Assembly (NCBI GenBank): GCA_965247705.1
Contig: CBDFHV010000084.1
Coordinates: 1 to 64,000 of the forward strand
Reading direction: 5' to 3'
DNA from: CBDFHV01 sp965247705
GTDB lineage: Bacteria > Pseudomonadota > Alphaproteobacteria > Rhodospirillales > CAMCUA01
DNA: 64,000 nucleotides
In this document: positions 29,128-37,844 of the stretch, piece by piece
Layout: each line of letters begins with the position of its first letter
How positions within the stretch are numbered: the stretch's first letter is position 1
Program-made: the position numbers and the translations under genes
The notes under the pieces: generated by a model
Databases searched by the model: none
The model's input: only the letters and a program-made list of their open reading frames with translations
What the model was told of the DNA's origin: nothing

Positions 29128-29811
29128 TTACCAAGGCATATCCTCGCCTTGGAGGCCGAGGAATCGTCCCGTGTCGGCGATGGTCAGGCCATCCATGACA
29201 CGGCGCATGCCGGTGACGCTTTCCGTCGGCGACAGGTCCGCCTCGCCGCCGCCCATTTCGGTCCGCACCCACCCCGGGCGCAAGACGACAACCGCGACGC
29301 CCTGGTCCTGCAACTCCAGCGCCAGGCATTTCATGACCTGGTTCAGGGCCGCCTTGCTGGTCCGGTAGATGTAGGATCCGGTGCCCGAATTTTCGCCGAT
29401 TCTGCCCAAGCCGCTGCTGATGGCCGCCATCAGCTTGCGCTCGCTGGCGGCCACGTGCTCCACGAAGGCCGCGGCGACGGCCAGGGGCGCCATGACGTTG
29501 ACGCGCATCACTTCGGCCCAGGCGGCATGTTCCACGTCCCGGTAGCTGGGACCACGGGGCCCGTAGATCCCGGCGTTGTTGATCAGGAGATCGATGGGCT
29601 CGGGGGACAGGCGGGCCGCCAGATCGCTGATCGAGCCTCCGTCGGTCACGTCCAGGCCGTGGACCGCGACATCGCCCGTGACCGCCCCCAGGGCCTCGGC
29701 GGCCGGAGGATTCCGGCAGGTGGCGTGGACCCGCCACCCATCGGCGGCGTACTGCTGGGCGAATTCCAGCCCCAGGCCGCGATTGGCGCCGGTAATCAGG
29801 ACCGTGGCCAT
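29128..29811 (-). CDS. SDR-family oxidoreductase
   Basis: A 227-residue short-chain dehydrogenase. NAD(P) binding is shown by TGANRGLGLEFAQQ at the N-terminus, LLINNAGIYGP follows, and the catalytic Ser...YxxxK is in AAISSGLGRI and SYIYRTSKAAL. It resembles C-factor-like SDRs of unknown substrate. It ends 22 bases before the isomerase gene and begins three bases from the stop of the RidA-like gene, so the run of minus-strand genes from 30201 to 27246 may be one operon. Confidence 0.85.
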   Translation of the reverse strand: MATVLITGANRGLGLEFAQQYAADGWRVHATCRNPPAAEALGAVTGDVAVHGLDVTDGGSISDLAARLSPEPIDLLINNAGIYGPRGPSYRDVEHAAWAEVMRVNVMAPLAVAAAFVEHVAASERKLMAAISSGLGRIGENSGTGSYIYRTSKAALNQVMKCLALELQDQGVAVVVLRPGWVRTEMGGGEADLSPTESVTGMRRVMDGLTIADTGRFLGLQGEDMPW

Positions 29812-29814
29812 ACC

Positions 29815-30201
29815 CTAACTCCCCTGCTTCTTGGCGGTGACCTCGATCTCCACCTTCATGCGCGCGTCCACCAGGGGCGAGGCCACGGAGGTGTTGGCGG
29901 GACGGATATCCCGGAAATGGCGGCCGACAATGGGCGCAACGACGGGGAAGTCCGCGGCGTCGGCGACGAAGACCCGGACCCGCACCACGTCGGCCAGGGA
30001 CGACCCCGCCTCGGCCAACGCGGCCCTTATGTTGTGAAACGTCTGCTCGGTCTGCTCGCCGACGTCGTCGGAAATGGTGCCGGCGGCATAGTCGAATCCC
30101 GTGGTCCCGGACACGAAAATCCATTCGCCGTCCACCACGGCGCGGCAGTAGCCGGCCAGTTCCTCGAACTCGGACCCCGAAGAGATGCGTTTTCGTGTCA
30201 T
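29815..30201 (-). CDS. RidA-family protein
   Basis: A 128-residue Rid (YjgF/UK114) protein. Family blocks: GEWIFVSGTTGFD, EQTEQTFHNIRAALAEAG, DVVRVRVFVADAADF and PANTSVASPLVDARMKVEIEVTA. In place of the Arg that RidA uses to hold the imine substrate, this segment has residues of the wider Rid group, so it may not be a true RidA deaminase. It is the first gene of the minus-strand cluster. Confidence 0.82.
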   Translation of the reverse strand: MTRKRISSGSEFEELAGYCRAVVDGEWIFVSGTTGFDYAAGTISDDVGEQTEQTFHNIRAALAEAGSSLADVVRVRVFVADAADFPVVAPIVGRHFRDIRPANTSVASPLVDARMKVEIEVTAKKQGS

Positions 30202-30388
30202 GCCGTTCAGTCCTTTCCATGGGCCGGGTCATCATCCATCTGTCGGCAAACAGGATCAACCGGCATACGGCGAGATGGGCCGTCGGCGTGCATATTCCGG
30301 TCTTGGAGCACTCCTGGTTCCGCCCGATGCGCTTGTACGCTACATCCTTGGCAACAAACCGCGGGATCGTTGAACGAGAGGCCGTGAC

Positions 30389-31345
30389 ATGATCGGCGAA
30401 GACAGACCCCACGTCCTGATCGTCAAGGCCATTGCGCCCGGCGTCCTGCCCTTGCTGGAGAAGGATTACCGGCTCCACCACCTTCCATCGGGGCCGGAGC
30501 GGCGGGCTTTCCTCCGCCGGGTTGGCCCTGGCATTCGGGGGCTGGTAACCGATTCGGGTGTTGGATTCGACCGGGATCTCCTGGATGCCCTGCCGAACCT
30601 GGAGATCGCCGTGGTCTCCGGAAGCCATACGGACCGGGCCGACGTGGCGGCGGCGCGGCAACGGGGCATTGCGGTCGGCTGTACGCCACGGGCGTCAGCG
30701 AAAAGCGTCGCCGATCTGACCTTCGGCCTGGTGCTCGGCCTGTTTCGCCGCGTGGCGGCGGCCGACCGCTATGTGCGCGGTGGCCAGTGGCAGGGCTCGG
30801 GGCCCTATCCGCTGACCGTTCAGGCCACCGGCAAGCGCCTGGGAATCTGTGGACTGGGCCAGGTTGGCCGGGAGGTTGCCCGGCGGGCCATCCCCTTTCG
30901 CATGACCGTGGCCTACCACGGCCCGCGCCCGAAGGAAGACGTGCCCTATCCCTTCCATGGGGACCTCGCCTCCCTGGCCGCGGACGTTGATGTCCTGGTC
31001 TGCACCTGCCCCGGCGACCCCGGCACTCGGGGATTGATCGGCGCCGGGGTCCTCGAAGCCCTGGGCCGCGAGGGCTACCTGGTCAATGTCGCCCGGGGCG
31101 CCGTGGACGAGGAGGCCCTGGCCGCGGCCCTGGAGGGCGGCGTCATCGCCGGGGCGGCGCTCGACGTCGACGACTGGGAAGCGGAGGTTTCAGCGCTCCT
31201 CGTGAACATGGAAAACGTGATCCTGCCGCCCCATCTGGGCAGCGGCGCGGAAGAGACCAGGCAGCGTCAGGTGGACCTGACCATCGCCAACCTCGCCGCC
31301 TATTTCGCTGGAGAACCCCTCCCTACGCCGGTGCCGGAAGGGTGA
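30389..31345 (+). CDS. D-isomer-specific 2-hydroxyacid dehydrogenase
   Basis: A 318-residue NAD(P)-dependent dehydrogenase of the glyoxylate/hydroxypyruvate reductase type. The nucleotide site is LGICGLGQVGREVARRA (about 150-166), preceded by ADLTFGLVLGLFRR. The catalytic Arg lies in LVNVARGAVDEEALAAAL, and the C-terminal His-containing segment is NVILPPHLGSGAEETR, so the Arg/Glu/His set looks complete. Substrate preference cannot be read. It is divergent from the RidA gene with a 187-bp gap. Confidence 0.85.
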   Translation: MIGEDRPHVLIVKAIAPGVLPLLEKDYRLHHLPSGPERRAFLRRVGPGIRGLVTDSGVGFDRDLLDALPNLEIAVVSGSHTDRADVAAARQRGIAVGCTPRASAKSVADLTFGLVLGLFRRVAAADRYVRGGQWQGSGPYPLTVQATGKRLGICGLGQVGREVARRAIPFRMTVAYHGPRPKEDVPYPFHGDLASLAADVDVLVCTCPGDPGTRGLIGAGVLEALGREGYLVNVARGAVDEEALAAALEGGVIAGAALDVDDWEAEVSALLVNMENVILPPHLGSGAEETRQRQVDLTIANLAAYFAGEPLPTPVPEG

Positions 31346-31352
31346 ACCCCGA

Positions 31353-31760
31353 TCAGCGGTTAACGAAGCCCATTAATTGGGTAAACAGCCACGACAGGGG
31401 AATGGCGACCGACATGTATGCAATCAGGGCCAGGACCCCGAGACCGGCGACGAACATGGCGCTGTCCACCAGCCAGGCGCCGAACAATCCCATGCGGTGA
31501 CAGAGGCGAGACAGGGCCGGAGAACCGCCCGACGCGTGCAGCGAGGTGGCGACCGATGGCAGAACAAGGGCAGCGACCAGGGGCGCCATCAGAGCCAACA
31601 GGGCGTCGTGGACCACGTCGCCGACCAAACCGGGGCTCTTCATCAGCTTGCCGACAGCCAGCATCAGCATGCCGCCGCCGAAGAAGGTGACGTAGATGCA
31701 CGTGATGATGAACAGTCTGCGGCTGCGTCGCTGGAAGAACTCGATGACGACGCGCGCCAT
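31353..31760 (-). CDS. Small membrane protein, unidentified
   Basis: A 135-residue protein with three or four hydrophobic helices: around FIITCIYVTFFGGGMLMLAV (about 17-36), ALLALMAPLVAALVLPSV (about 54-71) and a C-terminal pair including MFVAGLGVLALIAYMSVAIP. I recognise no family. The start at 31760 is the first ATG before the first helix; frames extending to 32054 are not convincing. It converges closely with the hydroxyacid dehydrogenase stop. Confidence 0.5.
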   Translation of the reverse strand: MARVVIEFFQRRSRRLFIITCIYVTFFGGGMLMLAVGKLMKSPGLVGDVVHDALLALMAPLVAALVLPSVATSLHASGGSPALSRLCHRMGLFGAWLVDSAMFVAGLGVLALIAYMSVAIPLSWLFTQLMGFVNR

Positions 31761-32086
31761 GTGAAACGGGGTGGTCGATGTCACGGGTCGTCTCGCGGTA
31801 ATTCCTGTAGGTGTTCGATTGCTGAAGTTGTGTGGCCCAGGCAAATCGCCGTTTCCGCAGGGTATCCATGCTATCCCAAGGGGGTGGAGTCGCGCAACGG
31901 CGGCGGCCAATCGCTCGGCCTCCGGTGGATGATATAGACCAGCGGTTCGCCGTGCCGGTCGTCGGCCATGGTTTGAAAAAAAATTTCCGCGATTGGAGCC
32001 GCGACGATACGGAATTGGATTGACGCACGGTGCGCCGTCTCCATGATGCCCCATCGGATCATCAGGGATACAGGAGAGAACGCACC
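31761..32086. other. Gene-free stretch between the small membrane protein and an SDR gene
   Basis: No convincing gene in 326 bases. A 32-codon minus-strand frame (31969-31871) starting MADDRHGEPLVYIIHRRP has protein-like composition but no ribosome binding site. The right end holds GGATACAGGAGAG, the ribosome binding site of the SDR gene at 32087. Promoters for both flanking genes presumably lie here. Confidence 0.4.
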
Positions 32087-32836
32087 ATGGCGGATCAGTC
32101 CGTTGCGGTCATTGCCGCCGGCAGTGGCAAGATAGGCGGTTGCATCGCCCGCGAGTTGGGCGCGCGCGGCTATGCGCTGGTAATGATGTCCTCGGGCGGC
32201 TCGGCGGAGACGCTGGCCGGGGAGTTGGGCGGAACGGGACTGACTGGCTCGGTCGCGGAACCTTCGGACCTGGAGCGCCTGGTCGCCGCCGCCATGGACA
32301 AGCACGGCCGCATCGACGCCGTGGTCAACAACACCGGTCACGTGCCCAAGGGCACCGGTTCCCTGGTCGGCCCAGTCTACAGGGCGGAGACGGTGAACGA
32401 CCTGATCGAGCTATCGGACGAAGATTGGCACAATTCCCTGGATAAGATCCTGCTCAACGTGGTGCGCATGGCCCGGCTGGTGACGCCGATCATGCAGAAA
32501 CAGGGCGGCGGCGCGATCCTCAACATCTCCAGCTTCGCCCAGAAGGAACCCAGCCCCAAGTTCCCCATCGGGGCGGCTCTGCGCATGGCCATGGCGGGCT
32601 ACATGAAGATGTACGCGGACCGCTACGCCCCCGAGAATATCCGCATGAACAACCTCCTGCCGGGCTTCGTCGGGTTCGATCCCCTGCCCGCGGGCACCGA
32701 ACACAGCATCCCCATGAACCGCGCCGCGACCCTGGAAGAGACCGGCAAGACCGCCGCCTTCCTGCTGTCGAAGGACGCCGGCTTCATTACCGGCCAAAGC
32801 ATCCTGCTCGACGGCGGCATGAACCGGGGCACGTAA
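32087..32836 (+). CDS. SDR-family protein lacking the usual YxxxK pair
   Basis: A 249-residue short-chain dehydrogenase-fold protein. The nucleotide-binding loop is AAGSGKIGGCIAREL (TGxxxGxG modified to AAGSGKIG), followed by VVNNTGHVPKGTG and the Ser-containing LNISSFAQKEPSP. Where classical SDRs have Y-x-x-x-K, this one reads FPIGA, so the catalytic Tyr and Lys are not at the expected spacing. The C-terminal end GFITGQSILLDGGMNRG is intact and typical. It may have lost dehydrogenase activity or use another residue. A transposase element begins about 10 bases after the stop. Confidence 0.75.
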   Translation: MADQSVAVIAAGSGKIGGCIARELGARGYALVMMSSGGSAETLAGELGGTGLTGSVAEPSDLERLVAAAMDKHGRIDAVVNNTGHVPKGTGSLVGPVYRAETVNDLIELSDEDWHNSLDKILLNVVRMARLVTPIMQKQGGGAILNISSFAQKEPSPKFPIGAALRMAMAGYMKMYADRYAPENIRMNNLLPGFVGFDPLPAGTEHSIPMNRAATLEETGKTAAFLLSKDAGFITGQSILLDGGMNRGT

Positions 32837-32845
32837 TAATTGTAC

Positions 32846-34427
32846 GGGGACAGTGGAGGCGGTTGCAAAACGGATGTTTTGCATTGGATTTTCCGCTTTG
32901 AGCGGGTGATTTTGGTTTGTTGTCGAGGCGGCCGCAGGCCTTTTCCGGTATGTTGGATTTGCGAGAAACAACACCTGGAAAGGACTGCCGGCCATGCCTC
33001 TACGCGAGACGCTATCAGTTTATTGGCAGAGCCTTCAAGGCGAACTTTTTCCGGCGCTGGAGGAGGAGCTTGGGCCGCTCGGCGACCGCTATCGCGACCT
33101 GGTGACGGTGCTCGAGCTGGCGCGCATCGAGGCTTTCGTGCGGGACTGGCCGGGTGTGGTCGGGCGTCCGCGCAAGGACCGGGCGGCGCTGGCGCGGGGC
33201 TTTGTCGCCAAGGCGGTCTTCAACATCGCCCAAACCACCGTGCTGATCGAGCGCCTGGTGCTGGACAAGACCCTGCGGCGGCTGTGCGGCTGGACCCGGG
33301 CCGGCGCGGTTCCGAGCGCGGCGACGTTCTCGCGGGCCTTTGGCGAGTTCGCGGCGAGCGATCTGCCCGGCCGTCTGCACGCGGCGGTGATCGCCAAGAC
33401 CCAAGGGGCGCGCCTGGTCGGCCACATCGCCCGCGATGCCACCGCGATCGAGGCCCGCGAGCGGGCGCCGAAGAAGGCGAAACCCGAGGCCCGGCCAAAG
33501 CGCAAGCGTGGCCGGCCCAGGAAGGGCGAGGAACGGCCCAAGGCGCCCCCGGAGCGCCGCCGCCTGGAACGCCAAGGCGCGATGGGCCTACCTGAGATGC
33601 TGGCCGATCTGCCGCGGGCCTGCACCACCGGGGTCAAGCAGAACGCCAAGGGCTACCGCACCCATTGGATCGGCTACAAGCTGCACCTCGACGTGGCCGA
33701 CGGCGACATCCCGATCGCCGCGCTGCTCACCTCGGCCAGCCTGCACGACAGCCAGGCGGCGATCCCGCTGGCCACCATGACCGCCGCCCGGGTAACCAGC
33801 CTCTACGACCTGATGGACTCGGCCTACGACGCCCCGGAGATCAAGGCCCACAGCCGCGCCCTCGGCCATGTTCCCCTGATCGAGCCCCATCCGCGAACCA
33901 AACAGGGCAAGGAACAGCGCAAGGCCGAGATCAAACGGCAAAAGCGCATCGGCCTGCGAGCTGCCGAGCACCACCGCTATCAGCTGCGCTCAGCCGCCGA
34001 GCGCGTCATCGCCAACCTCAAGGACAACTTCGCCGGCCGCATGATCCGCGTCCGCGGCCCCGACAAGGTCGCCTGCCACCTCATGTTCGGCCTCACCGCG
34101 CTTGCCGCCATCCAGATCATGCGCCTCGTCCCCTAGCCACTGAAAGCGCTTCGGTCGGCGTCCCGCAACTCCCGCAAATAGCAGGGAGAACGAAACCGCC
34201 TGGCCACCCCCGAGCCGTTTCCAGCGCAAAGATCAGCCGCCGCCCCATATCGCACCACCCCGCACCCCAACCACGCCACCGCAACAATCCGCCCAGAAAA
34301 TTCAGCATCCCTGAGCAAGAATTTTGCAAGCAGCTCAGTATATAATTTCTTTGTTGGTTGAAGTGATTTCGCAAGGCCGCGAGAAAATCATTAACTATAT
34401 ACTGTCCCCAGTTGTTATACTGTCCCC
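32846..34427 (+). mobile_element. Insertion sequence with IS4/IS5-type DDE transposase
   Basis: The element carries the transposase at 32994-34136. GGGGACAGT at 32846-32854 and its complement ACTGTCCCC at 34419-34427 (with another copy at 34401-34409) mark the ends. Its right end lies in an 18-bp tandem repeat that also contains the stop codon of the neighbouring GMC oxidoreductase. No target duplication could be fixed because the outer limits are uncertain by some bases. Between 34137 and 34398 there is no gene, only the element's 3' region. Confidence 0.65.
32994..34136 (+). CDS. DDE transposase (IS4/IS5-like), intact
   Basis: A 380-residue transposase with no visible lesion. The N-terminal part has the DUF772-like region (LCGWTRAGAVPSAATFSRAF). 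The first catalytic Asp is in HIARDATAIEARER, the second in LYDLMDSAYDAPEIKAHSR, and the Glu in QLRSAAERVIANLKDNF. A strongly basic stretch of about 25 residues (KKAKPEARPKRKRGRPRKGE) sits after the first Asp and resembles an AT-hook-type DNA-binding loop. The exact ISfinder family is not certain. Confidence 0.85.
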   Translation: MPLRETLSVYWQSLQGELFPALEEELGPLGDRYRDLVTVLELARIEAFVRDWPGVVGRPRKDRAALARGFVAKAVFNIAQTTVLIERLVLDKTLRRLCGWTRAGAVPSAATFSRAFGEFAASDLPGRLHAAVIAKTQGARLVGHIARDATAIEARERAPKKAKPEARPKRKRGRPRKGEERPKAPPERRRLERQGAMGLPEMLADLPRACTTGVKQNAKGYRTHWIGYKLHLDVADGDIPIAALLTSASLHDSQAAIPLATMTAARVTSLYDLMDSAYDAPEIKAHSRALGHVPLIEPHPRTKQGKEQRKAEIKRQKRIGLRAAEHHRYQLRSAAERVIANLKDNFAGRMIRVRGPDKVACHLMFGLTALAAIQIMRLVP

Positions 34428-34434
34428 AGTTGTT
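34399..34434. repeat. 18-bp tandem repeat at the element's right end
   Basis: ATACTGTCCCCAGTTGTT occurs twice in direct order (34399-34416 and 34417-34434). Each copy contains the ACTGTCCCC end motif of the transposable element. The second copy also supplies the TAA stop of the minus-strand GMC oxidoreductase (34435-34433). Confidence 0.85.
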
Positions 34435-36130
34435 ATAGCGACGCCAGGATCCCGTCGGCCATCTTCTCGGCCATCATGATGGTCGGAATATTGGTGTTGG
34501 CCCGGGGCACGGTGGGCATGATGGAGGCGTCCACCACCCGCAGACCGGATAGGCCATGGACCCGTCCCTCGGGGTCGGTGACCGCCCGGGGGTTGTCCTC
34601 GGACCCCATGGCGCAGGTGCCGCAGGCGTGCCACACCCCGGCCACGTTGGCCCGCACGTAGGCTTCCAGGGCCTCGTCGTCGGCCAGCAGATGGGCCAGG
34701 TCCACCCCGGGGGCAATCAGGGTGCGGATGGTCGCCCGCCGCACCGAGGCCGGCCCGTCCATCAAGGCCGACAGGATTCGCGCCAGCACGCCGTTGCGCC
34801 ATCCCGGCCGATTGATGTCGCGCACCCGCTCCGAATAGCTAGACGGAAAGGGATCGCGCAGGATGTCGGACAGGGGCGCCCGCCCCATCAGGTCGGCGCA
34901 CAGGCGGAACCCGGCCTTCAGGCGCTCCAGGTCCCGATGGTCGGACAGGTATTCGAAGGCGACGTTGGGTGGAACGCGGGGGTCCGCCGAGGTCACCACC
35001 ACCCTTCCCGACGAATAGGACCGGTTGACGAACGCCTGCAAGGTACCGACGCGCCAGCCGAGGCCGTGCCATCCCGACTTGCCGATGGTGGAAAGGCCCA
35101 TGTCCACGGGTGGGCAGCCCGGGACTCCGGAGGAATAGCGGGCATTCACATGCAAATGGCGGGGTACGGACGGATCGAGCCGCGCCTCCGGCACCATCCA
35201 GGCGGAGACGGAAATTGCCGGATGGTCCTGCAGGTTCTCGCCCACCCCCGGGCGGTCCAGCACCACGGGGATGCCCGCCGCGCCCAGCCGTGCGGCCGGC
35301 CCGACGCCGGCCCGCATCAACAGGGCCGGGGAATGGATCGCCCCGCAACAGAGGATCACCTGGCCGGCCTGGATCGTTTCCTCCCGCCCTCCCCTGTCGA
35401 TGCGCACGCCGGTCACCGCACTGTCATCCAGAACCAATCCCTTGACCGTTGTCTGGGAATGGATTTGCAAGTTGAACCGGCGGCGGACCGCCGGGCCCAA
35501 ATAGCCGATCGCCGTCGACACCCGCCGGTCGTAGGCGTTGGAGAACGGCACCGGATAGTGCCCGTCGATGAAAGTTCCGTTCATATCGGGGTAAAATGGC
35601 AGGCCGGCAGCCTCGTAAACCGCCGAAGCGGCACGCGAGAACCCGGACCAGTCCGCGCGGGGCAGTCGACGGATGGGAATGGGGCCGGTCCGCCCATGGA
35701 CCGCCGTTTGGAAATCCATGTCCCGTTCCAGCTTGCGGAATGAGGGCAGCACACCCTGCCAGTCCCAGCCCACCGCGCCCCGGGCCGCCCAGTCGTCGTA
35801 GTCCTGTGGCGCCCCCCGCACGGCCACCTGACCGTTGATGCTGGAACCCCCGCCCATCACCCGGGCCTGCTCGTAGCGGCGCGCGGGCGGCTTGTCGGGC
35901 GCGTTGTGGGGCACCGGCTGAAACGTCGCCCGCAGGTCCTCCCACACATAGGCCGGGTTGAAGAAGGCCCGCATGGGGTTGCTGTCCAGGATGTCCTCGG
36001 GCACCCGGCCGTGGGGCGTGTCCGGCCCCGCCTCGATCAGCGCCACCCGCAACGAGGATCGGGCCGACAGCCGGTTCGCCAATACAGCGCCGGCCGAGCC
36101 GCCACCGACGATGACCACGTCCGCATTCAT
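34433..36130 (-). CDS. GMC-family FAD oxidoreductase, copy 1
   Basis: A 565-residue flavoprotein of the glucose-methanol-choline family, which oxidises alcohols. It starts MNADVVIVGGGSAGAVLANR, the FAD-binding GxGxxG fold; the open extension to 36394 is a shadow of the next gene. It has GGGSSINGQVAVRG (FAD), AYDRRVSTAIGYL, CGAIHSPALLMRAGVGPA (GMC signature 2), VWHACGTCAMG with the catalytic His, and RANTNIPTIM with the partner Asn. Its C-terminus, ILASL, differs from its paralogues and the stop lies in the transposable-element repeat, so the end may have been rewritten. It starts 16 bases after copy 2. Confidence 0.88.
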   Translation of the reverse strand: MNADVVIVGGGSAGAVLANRLSARSSLRVALIEAGPDTPHGRVPEDILDSNPMRAFFNPAYVWEDLRATFQPVPHNAPDKPPARRYEQARVMGGGSSINGQVAVRGAPQDYDDWAARGAVGWDWQGVLPSFRKLERDMDFQTAVHGRTGPIPIRRLPRADWSGFSRAASAVYEAAGLPFYPDMNGTFIDGHYPVPFSNAYDRRVSTAIGYLGPAVRRRFNLQIHSQTTVKGLVLDDSAVTGVRIDRGGREETIQAGQVILCCGAIHSPALLMRAGVGPAARLGAAGIPVVLDRPGVGENLQDHPAISVSAWMVPEARLDPSVPRHLHVNARYSSGVPGCPPVDMGLSTIGKSGWHGLGWRVGTLQAFVNRSYSSGRVVVTSADPRVPPNVAFEYLSDHRDLERLKAGFRLCADLMGRAPLSDILRDPFPSSYSERVRDINRPGWRNGVLARILSALMDGPASVRRATIRTLIAPGVDLAHLLADDEALEAYVRANVAGVWHACGTCAMGSEDNPRAVTDPEGRVHGLSGLRVVDASIMPTVPRANTNIPTIMMAEKMADGILASL

Positions 36131-36146
36131 GGGACCGGGGGGAGCC

Positions 36147-37841
36147 TCAACCGGCCAGAATGGCGTCGGCCATCTTTTCAGCCACCATGATGGTCGGGAT
36201 GTTGGTGTTGGCGCAGGGCACGCTGGGCATGACGGAGGCGTCGATGACCCGCAGGCCCTCGACACCATGGACCCGGCCCTGTTCGTCGGTGACGGCTTGC
36301 GGATCGTCCGCCTGCCCCATGCGGCAGGTACAGGAGGCGTGCCATATCCCGGTGACCTTGGCCTTGGCGTATGCCTCAAGCGCCTCGTCGTCATCCAGGA
36401 GCTGTCGCAGGGTCGCTCCCTCGGTGATCAGGTTGGCGATCAGCCAACGCCGAAGGGGCGCCGGGCCATCGAGCAGGCCCCCCAGGACCTCGGTCAGGAA
36501 GCGGTTCTTCGGGTTGACCTTATTGATGCCGCGCACCCGTTCGGAATAGCTGGACGGGAACACCTCGGTCACCGCCGAAGCCAGGCCGGGATGGTCGAAC
36601 AGCGCCCCCAGGCGGCGGAACCCGTCCTTGATCCGGGCTAGGTCCCGGTGGTCCGACAGCAGGTTGAAGGCCACCTCCGGCTCCCGGCGCCAGTCGGCGT
36701 CGGCCAGGGTCACCTCGCCCTTGGAATAGGACTTGTTCACCCACACCATGACCGTGCCCAGCCGCTCGCCAACCGCGTGCCAAGCGGATTTGGTGATGAC
36801 GTTGACGAACATGTCGCCCGGCGGACAGTCCTCGAACCCGGAGGAATAGCGGCCGTTCACGTGGATGTGGCGGCGGGTGGCCCGGTCGAGCCGGGACAGC
36901 GCGGGCAGGAAGGCGGAGATGGCGAGCATGGGATGCTCGTTAAGGTTCTGGCCGATGCCGGGGCGGTCCGCCACCACTTCGACGCCGTGGTCCTTGAGAT
37001 GGGACGCCGGGCCGATGCCGGCGCGCATGAGCATGGCCGGGGAGTGGATGCCGCCGGCGCTGACGATGACCGTATCGGCTTCGAAGGCCGACTCCTTGCC
37101 GTCGGCGAGCACCTTGACCCCCGTCGCCCGGGCGCCGTTGAGGATCAGGCCAGTGACGCAAGCCTCCGAAAGGATGGTCAGGTTCTCCCGCTCCCGCACG
37201 GTGGGGCCCAGGTAGCCGATGGCGGTCGACACCCGGCGGTCGTAAGCGTTGGAAAACGGGGCCGGGAAATGGCCCTCCATCACCAACGAGTTCAGGTCGT
37301 CGCCATAGGGCAGGCCCGATTGACCCAGTGCCTCGGCGGTGGCCTTGGCGAATGCGGACCACGTATCCTCGAACATCCGGCGGACGGGAATCGGCCCCTC
37401 CCGGCCGTGGTCGGGGCCTTCGAAGTCCATGTCCCGTTCCAGCTTGCGGAAATAAGGCAGAACCGCCTTCCAATCCCAGCCAGTAGCACCCATTGCCTGC
37501 CACTGGTCGTAGTCCGTGGGAACGCCCCGATTGGCAAGCTGGCCGTTGATGCTGGAGCCGCCGCCCATGACGCGCCCCTGCTCGTAACGGCGCAGGGGCG
37601 GACTGTCCGGCGCATTGTGGGGAATGGGTTGGAGCCGCACCCGCAAGTCCGACCACTGAAAGCGGGGATCGAAATAGGCCTTGCCGGGGAAACTGTCGAG
37701 CACGTCCTCGGGCACCTTTCCCGGCGGGGTATCGGGCCCCGCCTCGATCAGCAGCACACGGTTGGCACCGCGCGCCGACAGGCGGTTGGCGAGAACGCAG
37801 CCTGCGGAACCGCCGCCGATGATGATGAAGTCGTAGCGCAT
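36147..37841 (-). CDS. GMC-family FAD oxidoreductase, copy 2
   Basis: A 564-residue paralogue with the same layout: YDFIIIGGGSAGCVLANRL, VMGGGSSINGQLANRG, YDRRVSTAIGYLGPT, SAGGIHSPAMLMRAGIGPA, IWHASCTCRMG and CANTNIPTIMVAEKM. It has no signal peptide, unlike periplasmic alcohol dehydrogenases, and is probably cytoplasmic or membrane-associated. Only three bases separate it from copy 3 upstream, so the three are almost certainly one operon. No cytochrome or small subunit is linked to give an electron acceptor. Confidence 0.9.
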   Translation of the reverse strand: MRYDFIIIGGGSAGCVLANRLSARGANRVLLIEAGPDTPPGKVPEDVLDSFPGKAYFDPRFQWSDLRVRLQPIPHNAPDSPPLRRYEQGRVMGGGSSINGQLANRGVPTDYDQWQAMGATGWDWKAVLPYFRKLERDMDFEGPDHGREGPIPVRRMFEDTWSAFAKATAEALGQSGLPYGDDLNSLVMEGHFPAPFSNAYDRRVSTAIGYLGPTVRERENLTILSEACVTGLILNGARATGVKVLADGKESAFEADTVIVSAGGIHSPAMLMRAGIGPASHLKDHGVEVVADRPGIGQNLNEHPMLAISAFLPALSRLDRATRRHIHVNGRYSSGFEDCPPGDMFVNVITKSAWHAVGERLGTVMVWVNKSYSKGEVTLADADWRREPEVAFNLLSDHRDLARIKDGFRRLGALFDHPGLASAVTEVFPSSYSERVRGINKVNPKNRFLTEVLGGLLDGPAPLRRWLIANLITEGATLRQLLDDDEALEAYAKAKVTGIWHASCTCRMGQADDPQAVTDEQGRVHGVEGLRVIDASVMPSVPCANTNIPTIMVAEKMADAILAG

Positions 37842-37844
37842 GGG

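Noticed and set aside
31871..31969. Small minus-strand gene of 32 codons
   Set aside because: Protein-like composition but no ribosome binding site and no recognised homologue; mentioned only under the gene-free stretch.
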